Shown: positions 54,548 through 62,065 of the stretch, in pieces
Numbering within the stretch: the first letter of the stretch is position 1
Layout: the number at the start of each line of letters is the position of its first letter
Source of the DNA: an uncultured Muribaculaceae bacterium
Lineage (GTDB): Bacteria > Bacteroidota > Bacteroidia > Bacteroidales > Muribaculaceae
Direction of reading: 5' to 3'
DNA length: 64,000 nucleotides
Assembly (NCBI GenBank): GCA_934661195.1
Contig: CAKUJD010000004.1
Coordinates: 237,261 to 301,260, forward strand
The notes under the pieces: generated by a model
What the model saw: only the letters and a program-made list of their open reading frames with translations
The model's database searches: none
What the model was told of the DNA's origin: nothing
Program-made: the position numbers and the translations under genes

Positions 54548-54597
54548 CGAAACCGCCAGTGCAGCACAATGGCACGGGCGGTTTCGTCTTTTTCTTT
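54548..54597 (+). terminator. Terminator after the beta-helix lipoprotein gene
   Basis: CGAAACCGCC (54548-54557) pairs with GGCGGTTTCG (54577-54586), followed by TCTTTTTCTTT. It lies close to the convergent permease stop at 54620. Confidence 0.85.
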
Positions 54598-54619
54598 CAT
54601 TTGGGGGTGGGGTAGGGCC

Positions 54620-55936
54620 TTATCCGTGAATGAACCACCTCACTATTTCGGCCAGGGAGTGCTTTTTGCCATAGAGCAGAATGCCTGTGCGGTAGATGCG
54701 CCCCGACACCCACACCATGAGAGCGGCTGTGGCGTAGAGCAGAGCCAGGCTTGTGAGCAGCTGCCATGCAGGCACGTCGTAGGGCAGGCGCACCATCATC
54801 ACAATTGGCGATGTGAAGGGTATCATTGAGCACCACACGGCCATCGGGCCATTGGGCGTCTCGATGCACGCCATGCCGGCATACAGTGCCACCACAAGCA
54901 GCAGCATGATGGGTGTGAGAAACTGTGAGGCGTCGCTGGCCTGGTCGACCGACGAGCCGAATGCGCTGAATATGGAGGTGTACATCAGGTATCCGCCCAC
55001 AAAGTAGGCCACGAAGCACAGCAGCAGCGGCAGGTAGTTGACGCTGAGCACGGCTTGCATGAGGCCGTGCAGCCCGTCGGGCGCGGCGGTTGCCGCCTGC
55101 GCAGCAACGTCGCCGCTTGCCAGCGCGCCAATGCCCAGCGCCGCGCCGGCCACGCTGCCAATCACGGCCAGCAGCACCGTCCACACGGCAAACTGCGTGA
55201 GTCCGGCAAGCCCCACACCCACTATTTTGCCCATCATCAGCTCAAACGGCTTGCAGCTGCTCACCATCACTTCTACAATGCGGTTCGACTTCTCCTCGAC
55301 CACGCTGTTCATCACCATGGCGCCATACGACAGCACAAACATGTAGATGATAAGGGCAAACGCTATGCCTATCACCATGGCAACTTCGGTCGACGAGGCC
55401 GACTCGCTGCCGTCGTCGCTCCACTTCACCTCCTGCACTCCGACATCGACAGTGGCGTCGTCCACCATCTGCTGCAGGTTGGGGATGTGGTAGGCGGCGA
55501 TGCGGGCCGCGCTCAGCGTGTCGCTCAAGGCGCGTGATATGTCGCTCTTCAGCGAGGCACTGATGGTGTTGTCGCTATACACGCCCACGCTGAGTGTGCT
55601 GTCCACGTCGGGCGGAATCACCACAATTGCCGCCGTGCCGCCGCCCGACTTGTCGTGAAACTGCTTGGGGTTGACCTGCTGGCCGCCACCGGCGCTGAGC
55701 AGCACATACTTAAACTGGCTGCTGCTTTTCAGCGCCAGCCCGTAGCGGGCCGCGCTCTGGTCGATCACGGTCACCGTCTCCTGGTCGGCATTCTGCTCGT
55801 TGATGTAAGCCATGCCTATGGGCAGAGCCGCGCACAGCAGCAAAATCAGTGGACTTAAAAGGGTCATGGCCAAAAACGACTTGCTTGCCACGATGGCCAT
55901 GTATTCGCGGCGCACTATTAGCATCAGTTTGCTCAT
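54620..55936 (-). CDS. ABC-2 type permease (NatB-like)
   Basis: 438 residues, inner membrane. One N-terminal helix (about 20-40, SFLAMTLLSPLILLLCAALP), a large extracytoplasmic domain (about 50-175; VVIPPDVDSTLSVGVY, NTISASLKSDISRALSDTL), and five or six C-terminal helices (about 180-420) with MNSVVEEKSNRIVEVMVSSC in the connecting loop, the signature of the NatB/YhaP group of exporters. Its start overlaps the stop of the ATPase gene by 4 nt. Substrates in this group include Na+ and small toxic compounds; the one here is unknown. Confidence 0.9.
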   Translation of the reverse strand: MSKLMLIVRREYMAIVASKSFLAMTLLSPLILLLCAALPIGMAYINEQNADQETVTVIDQSAARYGLALKSSSQFKYVLLSAGGGQQVNPKQFHDKSGGGTAAIVVIPPDVDSTLSVGVYSDNTISASLKSDISRALSDTLSAARIAAYHIPNLQQMVDDATVDVGVQEVKWSDDGSESASSTEVAMVIGIAFALIIYMFVLSYGAMVMNSVVEEKSNRIVEVMVSSCKPFELMMGKIVGVGLAGLTQFAVWTVLLAVIGSVAGAALGIGALASGDVAAQAATAAPDGLHGLMQAVLSVNYLPLLLCFVAYFVGGYLMYTSIFSAFGSSVDQASDASQFLTPIMLLLVVALYAGMACIETPNGPMAVWCSMIPFTSPIVMMVRLPYDVPAWQLLTSLALLYATAALMVWVSGRIYRTGILLYGKKHSLAEIVRWFIHG

Positions 55937-56865
55937 TGCTGTGGGGTGTTGTTGAGTTGGTTCACGGTGTCAATGAAAATCTCGTTCATCGAGGGCAGCA
56001 GTTCGCTGAAGCCCGTCAGGTGGTTGTGCTCGTTGAGCCAGGCCACGGCTTGTCGCACGTCGGTGCCGCTGTTCAGGCGCAGCCTCACGCCCTCAGTGCC
56101 CGCGGCAGGCGGCTCAAGCTCAAACAGCTCATGGCACGGTTGCACCGCCTCGCCCTCGGCCACGGTCACGGTGTAGAGGTGCTTCTTGTGCCGCTGCCTT
56201 ATTTCCTTTACGCTGCCTTCAAGCACGGCCCGCGAGCGGTTGATGAGGGTAATGCGCTCGCATATCTCCTCCACCGAACCCATGTTGTGGGTCGAAAACA
56301 GAATTGTGGCGCCCTCGCGCCCAAGGCGCAGAATCTCGCTCTTCAGCAGCTCGGCATTCACAGGATCGAAGCCCGAGAAGGGCTCGTCGAATATCAGCAG
56401 GCTGGGGCGGTGAATCACGGTGGCAATGAACTGCACCTTTTGCTGCATGCCCTTCGACAGAGCCTCCACCTTTTTCCCTGCCCACTGGCCCAGGCCCAGC
56501 CGCTCGAGCCACTGTGCGCACTCGCGGCGCGCGTCCTGGCGCGGCATTCCCTTTAGCTGTGCCAGATACTCAATGTGGTCGGCAACTTTCATTTTCTTGT
56601 AAAGACCGCGCTCCTCGGGCAGATAGCCAATGTTGCGCACATCGTCGGCCGTGAGTGGGTGGCCGCCGATGCTCACAGTGCCGCTGTCGGGCCGTGTGAT
56701 GGCGTTGAGGATGCGTATCAGCGTGGTCTTGCCGGCGCCGTTGGGCCCCAGCAGACCATAGATGCACCCCTGCGGCACGCTCAGGCTCACGTGGTCGAGC
56801 GCCAGATGCCCGTCATATTGCTTCACCACCTCGGTGGCTTCGATGTAGTTGTTTGCGTTTAGCAT
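55933..56865 (-). CDS. ABC exporter ATP-binding protein (NatA-like)
   Basis: 310 residues, cytoplasmic face of the membrane. Walker A is GPNGAGKTTL (from G40), the Q-loop region is NIGYLPEERGLYKKMKVADH, the ABC signature is the degenerate LSKGMQQKVQFIATVIHRP, Walker B is SLLIFDEPFSGFDPVN and the switch His is in LFSTHNMGSVEE. A C-terminal domain of about 80 residues (about 230-310) follows. First gene of a two-gene exporter with the permease. The PEERGLY motif marks the NatA-type subgroup. No promoter is evident in the short gap to tRNA-Phe. Confidence 0.93.
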   Translation of the reverse strand: MLNANNYIEATEVVKQYDGHLALDHVSLSVPQGCIYGLLGPNGAGKTTLIRILNAITRPDSGTVSIGGHPLTADDVRNIGYLPEERGLYKKMKVADHIEYLAQLKGMPRQDARRECAQWLERLGLGQWAGKKVEALSKGMQQKVQFIATVIHRPSLLIFDEPFSGFDPVNAELLKSEILRLGREGATILFSTHNMGSVEEICERITLINRSRAVLEGSVKEIRQRHKKHLYTVTVAEGEAVQPCHELFELEPPAAGTEGVRLRLNSGTDVRQAVAWLNEHNHLTGFSELLPSMNEIFIDTVNQLNNTPQQ

Positions 56866-56896
56866 AGAGTTGTGGTTGCGAAGTTACGTTAATGTA

Positions 56897-56940
56897 GATA
56901 AAAATAAAGCCTTGAGTTGAAAAACAACCCAAGGCTTTTT
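56897..56940 (-). terminator. Terminator of tRNA-Phe
   Basis: AAAGCCTTG (56906-56914) pairs with CAAGGCTTT (56930-56938), with an inner GTTG/CAAC. On the minus strand the hairpin is followed by ATTTTTATC. It directly follows the tRNA. Confidence 0.85.
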
Positions 56941-56943
56941 GAG

Positions 56944-57016
56944 TGGTGCCTCCAGGAGTCGAACCGGGGACACAAGGATTTTCAGTCCTTTGCTCTACCA
57001 CCTGAGCTAAGGCACC
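56944..57016 (-). tRNA. tRNA-Phe (anticodon GAA)
   Basis: 73 nt, minus strand. The acceptor arms GGTGCCT and AGGCACC pair, followed by discriminator A (56944); the D-arm GCTC/GAGC, an anticodon loop with GAA (plus-strand TTC at 56981-56983) and the T-loop TTCGACT are all in place. CCA is not encoded. It has its own promoter and terminator. Confidence 0.97.
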
Positions 57017-57034
57017 ATTTCTGATTTGCGATTG

Positions 57035-57065
57035 CAAAGGTAGCGCATTTTCGCGAAACTGCAAA
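57035..57065 (-). promoter_or_regulatory. Promoter of tRNA-Phe
   Basis: On the minus strand TTTG (57065-57062), 19 nt, TACCTTTG (57042-57035): full consensus, placing the start a few bases upstream of the mature tRNA 5' end. Confidence 0.8.
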
Positions 57066-57164
57066 TTCTTGCCCCCATAATTTTACCAAATTAACAGTTA
57101 TTAAGAATTTTAGTCCTGTTCGTGATTTGTGGTTTTGGGTCGCAAATGGCTGCGTGTTATTATG

Positions 57165-57632
57165 CTAAGCGTAATAAGGTAAATACGTCATAAGTTTTTT
57201 AGACATAATGCCAGCATTAGCAATTTTTATTAGTCCAGCCTCTTGTGTGTCGGAAATTATTCTCTATGCAACGGATGATTGAGTTTTTTTCAGATTGAAG
57301 CGCTCTCTCACTGATTGATTGTTCATGCTGTGACCATCCTCATTTACAAGACAAGCATGTTGATAGCAAGCCTCAATCTTTTCTGCTTTTGTCATGTCGT
57401 TTAGCTCTTTGTGCGGGTATAAAGTGACTCGTGTACACATTTCATCCTTTGTGATCTTTGCGGCAGGAAGATGCATTTCAAACCCCACTGCATAACCTTG
57501 TGGCTCGAATTGCTCAATTAGGGTGTTGCGGTTGTTGGAACCAACGTATTTGCGCACAACGACCTTTCGATTGCAGATGCCCTCAAAGTCATTTAGGTCG
57601 TTTACAAATAAAAAATATTGATAACCAAGTGG
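57165..57632 (-). pseudogene. Decayed remnant of an AlbA_2/RecG-like ATP-binding protein gene
   Basis: On the minus strand the open frame from 57632 (no start codon; a stop precedes it) reads GYQYFLFVNDLNDFEGICNR, then VVVRKYVGSN and AVGFE, as in the middle of AlbA_2-domain ATP-binding proteins often annotated as RecG-like helicases. It then jumps to the family's C-terminal part (MTKAEKIEACYQHACLVNED, SVRERFNLKKTQSSVA), as if an internal piece were deleted. A TAG at 57266-57264 stands where a Ser codon is expected; beyond it the frame continues RIISDTQEAGLIKI to KKLMTYLPYYA and a stop at 57165. Any surviving product would start inside the remnant (57557, 97 residues) and is unlikely to function. 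Confidence 0.7.
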
Positions 57633-57828
57633 TTATGCAATCATGGAATTTACTTTGCAAATAAAAAACACTTATTTTTGGCCAGTGATGGGCGGTTTGA
57701 TGTCTGTATGCAAAGTTACAGTATAAATGCTTTAATGACGAAATTTTGGCCTTGAAAATGGAAATATTTTATTTGAAGGACAAAGCGTTTGGTGTAAAGA
57801 AAATGATAGCAATTTTTTTGGAATTTGA

Positions 57829-58092
57829 GTGGCCTTCGCGCACCTCATGCCTCGCCAGCGTTCTCCACTTAAAAAAATTGTCTCCCATTTGCCTCTATTG
57901 TCGTTAAAGAATGTGGCGGCAGTTGGTGGTGAAATTGCTGTTACCGGTGCTGACGGTGATGCAGTGGTGGAGGTGTATGGCGTGAATGGCATGCTCGTTT
58001 ACCGCGGAAAGAGCAAATCAGTGCCTGTGCCGTCGGCCGGCGTCTATGTGGTGCGCGTGGCCGGCAAGACCGTCAAGGTGACCGTGAACTAA
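57829..58092 (+). pseudogene. Orphan C-terminal sorting-type tail of a lost secreted protein
   Basis: An 87-codon frame whose last 60 residues (VAAVGGEIAVTGADGDAVVE, VYGVNGMLVYRG, VPSAGVYVVRVAGKTVKVTV) match the tail that ends five large secreted proteins in this window. The first 27 residues are unrelated to a signal peptide. The body of the ancestral protein is missing and AT-rich sequence lies directly upstream, but its terminator survives at 58120-58162. It may be a pure relic or a source of tail sequence; translation of the fragment is doubtful. Confidence 0.65.
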
Positions 58093-58119
58093 CGCTCCGC
58101 AGGCGCAACAAGAATCAAT

Positions 58120-58162
58120 TGGGAGGCAAACGCTAATTGCAGGGGTTTGCCTCCCACTTTTC
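58120..58162 (+). terminator. Terminator surviving behind the orphan tail
   Basis: GGGAGGCAAAC (58121-58131) pairs with GTTTGCCTCCC (58145-58155), extended by T58120-A58156, followed by ACTTTTCG. Confidence 0.8.
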
Positions 58163-58251
58163 GCATTCGGTGGCGCGCTTCCGTATTCTCATATTAATGT
58201 TTAGGGTTGAAATAAATAATCGCTAAATATCTGATATGTAGCTATTTAGTG

Positions 58252-58434
58252 TAGGGACGCGGCATGCCGCGTCCGACGGGCGTAGCCCTCCTCCAGCGCG
58301 AAAGCTAAATCACACCAAATAGCCTACATTGGCTGTAATCATGTATGCATAATTAATTGATTAGTAGTAAATTGCATCGGGCGTGGCGTGCCACGCTCCT
58401 ACAGCTTTCGTCGATTCATCACATGCCACTTGCC
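58252..58434. repeat. Palindrome-bounded intergenic repeat, copy 1
   Basis: Begins with GTAGGGACG and the perfect palindrome GACGCGGCATGCCGCGTC (58257-58274), continues GACGGGCGTAGCCCTCCTCC, AATCACACCAAATAGCCTAC and GATTAGTAGTAAATTGC, and ends with an inverted version of the start (GGCGTGCCACGCTCCTAC). So it has imperfect terminal inverted repeats that each fold into a hairpin, like a MITE or REP unit. No open frame of note. Copy 2 follows 199 nt later in the same orientation. The flanking 58163-58251 shows nothing. Confidence 0.75.
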
Positions 58435-58457
58435 GAGATTTCTGCTTGTTCAGTGCT

Positions 58458-58634
58458 CGCGGCATGCCGCGTCCGACGGGCGTAGCCCTCCTCCAGCGCG
58501 AAGATAAATCACACCAAATAGCCTACATTGATTATGATTATGCATGTATAATTAGTTGATTAGTAGTAAATTGCGGCGGACGTGGCATGTCACGTCCCTA
58601 CGGCTTTCGTTGCATTCACCACACGCCAACTGGC
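58458..58634. repeat. Palindrome-bounded intergenic repeat, copy 2
   Basis: Same order as copy 1: CGCGGCATGCCGCGTC (58458-58473), GACGGGCGTAGCCCTCCTCC, AATCACACCAAATAGCCTAC, GATTAGTAGTAAATTGC, then GACGTGGCATGTCACGTCCC and CTAC. It lacks the leading GTAGGGA of copy 1 and has a few substitutions, mostly in the AT-rich centre. It ends 20 nt before the mfd stop on the opposite strand. Confidence 0.75.
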
Positions 58635-58654
58635 CGGGAGCAGGTGGCGCCGCA

Positions 58655-61600
58655 CTATGCCGAGGGGAGGCTTACCACTGTGCGCAATATGTCCAGGGCT
58701 TCGGCCACGGTGGGCACTTTGCCTATGAGGATGGAGTTGCGGCCGTTGACCTCGCGGAACTGGCAGCGGCTGGTTTGCGTCTGCACGTATTGCAATATGC
58801 GGCCGAATGCGCGCGAACGGTAGTAGGCCACATTCTCCTTGCCCACGAAGTAGATGTACATGCGGCCCTGCTTCAGCGCAATCTTCTCGATGCCCAGCGT
58901 GCACGCCAGGCGGCGCAGCGGCACTATGCGTATGAGTTCGCGGCCCATCTCGGGGATTTCGCCGAAGCGGTCGCGCAGGCGGCCCTCGAACTCGCGCACC
59001 TGGTCGTCGGTGGTCATGGCGTCGAGCTCGCGGTAGAGCGATATGCGCTCACTTTCCTGCGGCACGTAGTCGGCTGGGAGCATCAGTTCCAGGTCGGTGT
59101 CGATGGTGCAGTCGGTCACATATTCCGGTTCGGTGCCGTCGAGCTGCTTCTCGTCGTCGGCCTGCTGCTTGAATGTGTCGGCAAACTCGCCGGTCTTCAG
59201 CTCGAGCACAGCCTCCTTCAGTATCTTTTGGTATGTTTCATAGCCAAGGTCGGCAATGAAGCCGCTCTGCTCCGCGCCCAGCAGATTGCCTGCGCCGCGA
59301 ATGTCGAGGTCTTGCATGGCAATGTGTATGCCCGAGCCCAGGTCGCTGAAGCTCTCGATGGCCTGCAGGCGGCGGCGAGCCACGGGAGTGAGCGGATTGC
59401 CCGGCGGCACAAACAGGTAGCAGAACGCCTTGCGGCTCGAACGGCCCACGCGGCCGCGCAGCTGGTGCAGGTCGCTGAGGCCGTAGTTCTGCGCATTGTT
59501 GATGATGATGGTGTTCACGTTGGGCATGTCGATGCCGCTCTCGATGATGGTGGTGGCCAGCAGCACGTCGTAGTCATGGTTGGAGAAGTCGATGATGCGC
59601 TTCTCCAGCTCCTCGGGAGGCATCTGGCCGTGGCCCACCACCACGCGCGCGTCGGGCACCACGCGCTTTATCATGGCCTCAAGCGACGGCAGCTGGTCGA
59701 TGCGGTTGTTGACGAAAAACACCTGTCCGTTGCGCGACAGCTCGAAGTTGATGGCCTCGGCCACCACCTCGTCGTCGAGCGTGCTGATGGATGTGAGTAT
59801 GGGGTAGCGGTTGGCAGGCGGCGTGGTGATGGCGCTAAGGTCGCGCGCGCCCATCAGCGAGAATTGCAGGGTGCGCGGAATGGGCGTGGCCGACATGGTG
59901 AGCGTGTCCACATTCACTTTGAGTTGCTTCAGCTTCTCCTTCACGCCCACGCCAAACTTCTGCTCCTCATCGATCACCAGCAGGCCAAGGTCGTGGAATT
60001 TCACCGTTTTGCCAATCAGCTTGTGGGTGCCTATCACTATGTCCACCTTGCCCTCGGCCAGATTGGCCAGCAGCTGCTTCACCTCCTTGGGCTTGCGGGC
60101 GCGGGTAAGGTAGTCCACCTTCACAGGGAAGTCTTTGAGGCGCTCCTTAAACGTGTTGTAGTGCTGGAAGGCGAGCACCGTGGTGGGCACAAGCACGGCG
60201 GTCTGCTTGCCGTCGGTGGCGGCCTTGAAGGCGGCGCGAATGGCGATTTCGGTCTTGCCGAAGCCCACGTCGCCGCATATCAGGCGGTCCATGGGCTTGT
60301 CCTTTTCCATGTCGGCCTTCACGGCTTGCGTGGCCTTAAGCTGGTCGGGGGTGTCCTCGTAGATGAACGACGCCTCCAACTCGTGTTGCAGGTATCCGTC
60401 GGGCGGATAGGCGTGACCCTTTTCGCTGCCGCGCTGGGCATAGAGCTTTATGAGGTCGCGGGCAATGTCTTTCAGCTTGCTCTTGGTGCGGCTCTTCAGT
60501 TTGTTCCACGCGCCCGAGCCGAGTTTGCTCAGGCGAGGCTCCACACCCTCCTTGCCGCGGTATTTCGACAGCTTGTGCAAGGCGTGTATCGACACGAATA
60601 TTATGTCGCCGTTGAGGTAGGTGAGCTTTATCATCTCCTGGCGCGTACCGTTGATGGAGGTGCGCACCAAGCCGCCAAACTTGCCTATGCCGTGGTCCTC
60701 GTGCACTATGTAGTCGCCCACCTCAATTTGGTTGAGTTCCTTGAGCGACAGTGCAAGCTTGCCCGAGCGCGCCTTGTCGCTCTTGAGGTTGTATTTGTGG
60801 AAGCGGTCGAATATCTGGTGGTCGGTGAACACGCACAGTTTCAGGTCGTCGTCCACAAATCCCTCGTGCACGGTGCGCAGCACGGGCGTGAACGAAATCT
60901 TGTCGCCTCGGTCGTCGAATATGGCGCGCAGGCGGTCGATTTGCCGCGCGCTGTCGCTGAGAATAGCTATGTGGTAGCCGCGCGCCATGAAGTCGGTGAA
61001 CGACGCGCTTATCAGGTCGAAGTTCTTGTGGTATATGCCCTGAGGCGAGCAGTGCAGCCTAAGGCGGGCGTCGCAGCGCTGCGCGCTCTCGCCGTTGTGC
61101 AGGTCGATGCGCCGCATTGCGGCAAGCGAGCGGCTGAAGGCTGCGAAGTCGACCACCTTGCTCATGGCGTCGACATCGGTTTCGCCGGCAATCACCGCGC
61201 TGGCCGACATCTGCTCCTCGCCCACGGCCTTCACGCGCTGCAGCAGCCAGTCGGCATCGCGGCACACCACCACGGTGTCGGTGCCGGCAAACTCAAGCAG
61301 CGAGGTGCCCGCCGCAGCGTCGCTGTCGGCGCTGCCCACCAGGCTCACCGAGGTCTCCTGTGCCTCGCTGAGCTGCGTCTCCACGTTGAAGGTGCGTATG
61401 CTTTCTATGTCATCTCCGAAAAAGTCGATGCGGTAGGGCAACTCGTTGCTGTAGGAATACACATCGAGTATCGAGCCGCGCACGGCAAACTGCCCCGGCT
61501 CGTACACATAGTCAACCTCGGTGAAACCCAGCTCGCGCAGGCGGGTTGCCGTGGCGGTGAGGTCGGCGGTGCCGCCGGCCTTCAGGCTCAGCGTGCCGGC

Positions 61601-62041
61601 CTCCACGCTTGCGCGGTCGGCCACCTTCTCGGCCAGGGCCTCGGGATAGCTCACCACCCACTGCAGGTCGGGATTGCTGTGCCACTGGTCGAGCACTTCG
61701 GTGCGCAGTATGGCCTGCGGCGGATCGGCCTGGCCATACTTGATGTCGCGCTTGTAGCCCGAGGGGAATATGAGCACGTGCTGCTCGCCATTGATTTGGC
61801 ACAAGTCGTTGTAGATGTATCCCGCCTCATCGAGGTCGTTGGCCACCACCAGATAGGGGCCCGAGAGACGCGGCAGGCGCGAGAGGAGCATCGCTGCCGC
61901 CGAGCCTGCAAGGCCATCGACACACATCAGCCGGTTGGCCGGGTCGGCCACCATCGTGGCCAAGGCCTTGGCGCGCGGCTTGGAGTTGAACAAGTCGCAC
62001 AGCTCGCCTATTGGCATCTCTTTTTCGGATTTCATTTCCAT
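58655..62041 (-). CDS. mfd: Transcription-repair coupling factor
   Basis: 1128 residues, cytoplasmic; pushes stalled RNA polymerase off damaged DNA and recruits UvrA. Order: UvrB-like N-terminal domain (about 1-340), CarD-like RNA polymerase-interacting domain (about 430-500; IEVGDYIVHEDHGIGKFGGL), superfamily 2 helicase core with Walker A GDVGFGKTE (K596), the DEEQ box in LLVIDEEQKFGVGVKEKL, TMSATPIPRTLQFSLMGARD and motif VI QLRGRVGRSSRKAFCYLF, then the C-terminal TRCF domain (about 960-1100; PADYVPQESERISLYREL). Length is close to E. coli Mfd. It starts 24 nt after the S41 protease stop, so the two are probably cotranscribed. Confidence 0.97.
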   Translation of the reverse strand: MEMKSEKEMPIGELCDLFNSKPRAKALATMVADPANRLMCVDGLAGSAAAMLLSRLPRLSGPYLVVANDLDEAGYIYNDLCQINGEQHVLIFPSGYKRDIKYGQADPPQAILRTEVLDQWHSNPDLQWVVSYPEALAEKVADRASVEAGTLSLKAGGTADLTATATRLRELGFTEVDYVYEPGQFAVRGSILDVYSYSNELPYRIDFFGDDIESIRTFNVETQLSEAQETSVSLVGSADSDAAAGTSLLEFAGTDTVVVCRDADWLLQRVKAVGEEQMSASAVIAGETDVDAMSKVVDFAAFSRSLAAMRRIDLHNGESAQRCDARLRLHCSPQGIYHKNFDLISASFTDFMARGYHIAILSDSARQIDRLRAIFDDRGDKISFTPVLRTVHEGFVDDDLKLCVFTDHQIFDRFHKYNLKSDKARSGKLALSLKELNQIEVGDYIVHEDHGIGKFGGLVRTSINGTRQEMIKLTYLNGDIIFVSIHALHKLSKYRGKEGVEPRLSKLGSGAWNKLKSRTKSKLKDIARDLIKLYAQRGSEKGHAYPPDGYLQHELEASFIYEDTPDQLKATQAVKADMEKDKPMDRLICGDVGFGKTEIAIRAAFKAATDGKQTAVLVPTTVLAFQHYNTFKERLKDFPVKVDYLTRARKPKEVKQLLANLAEGKVDIVIGTHKLIGKTVKFHDLGLLVIDEEQKFGVGVKEKLKQLKVNVDTLTMSATPIPRTLQFSLMGARDLSAITTPPANRYPILTSISTLDDEVVAEAINFELSRNGQVFFVNNRIDQLPSLEAMIKRVVPDARVVVGHGQMPPEELEKRIIDFSNHDYDVLLATTIIESGIDMPNVNTIIINNAQNYGLSDLHQLRGRVGRSSRKAFCYLFVPPGNPLTPVARRRLQAIESFSDLGSGIHIAMQDLDIRGAGNLLGAEQSGFIADLGYETYQKILKEAVLELKTGEFADTFKQQADDEKQLDGTEPEYVTDCTIDTDLELMLPADYVPQESERISLYRELDAMTTDDQVREFEGRLRDRFGEIPEMGRELIRIVPLRRLACTLGIEKIALKQGRMYIYFVGKENVAYYRSRAFGRILQYVQTQTSRCQFREVNGRNSILIGKVPTVAEALDILRTVVSLPSA

Positions 62042-62065
62042 GCGGATAAAGCAAAAAAAGTGGCG

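Noticed and set aside
57264..57557. Intact 97-residue protein of unknown function
   Set aside because: Family-like sequence continues in frame on both sides of this frame, beyond its stop and ahead of its ATG, so it reads as part of a broken gene.
58252..58634. CRISPR array
   Set aside because: Only two long, imperfect copies with no regular spacers and no cas genes.
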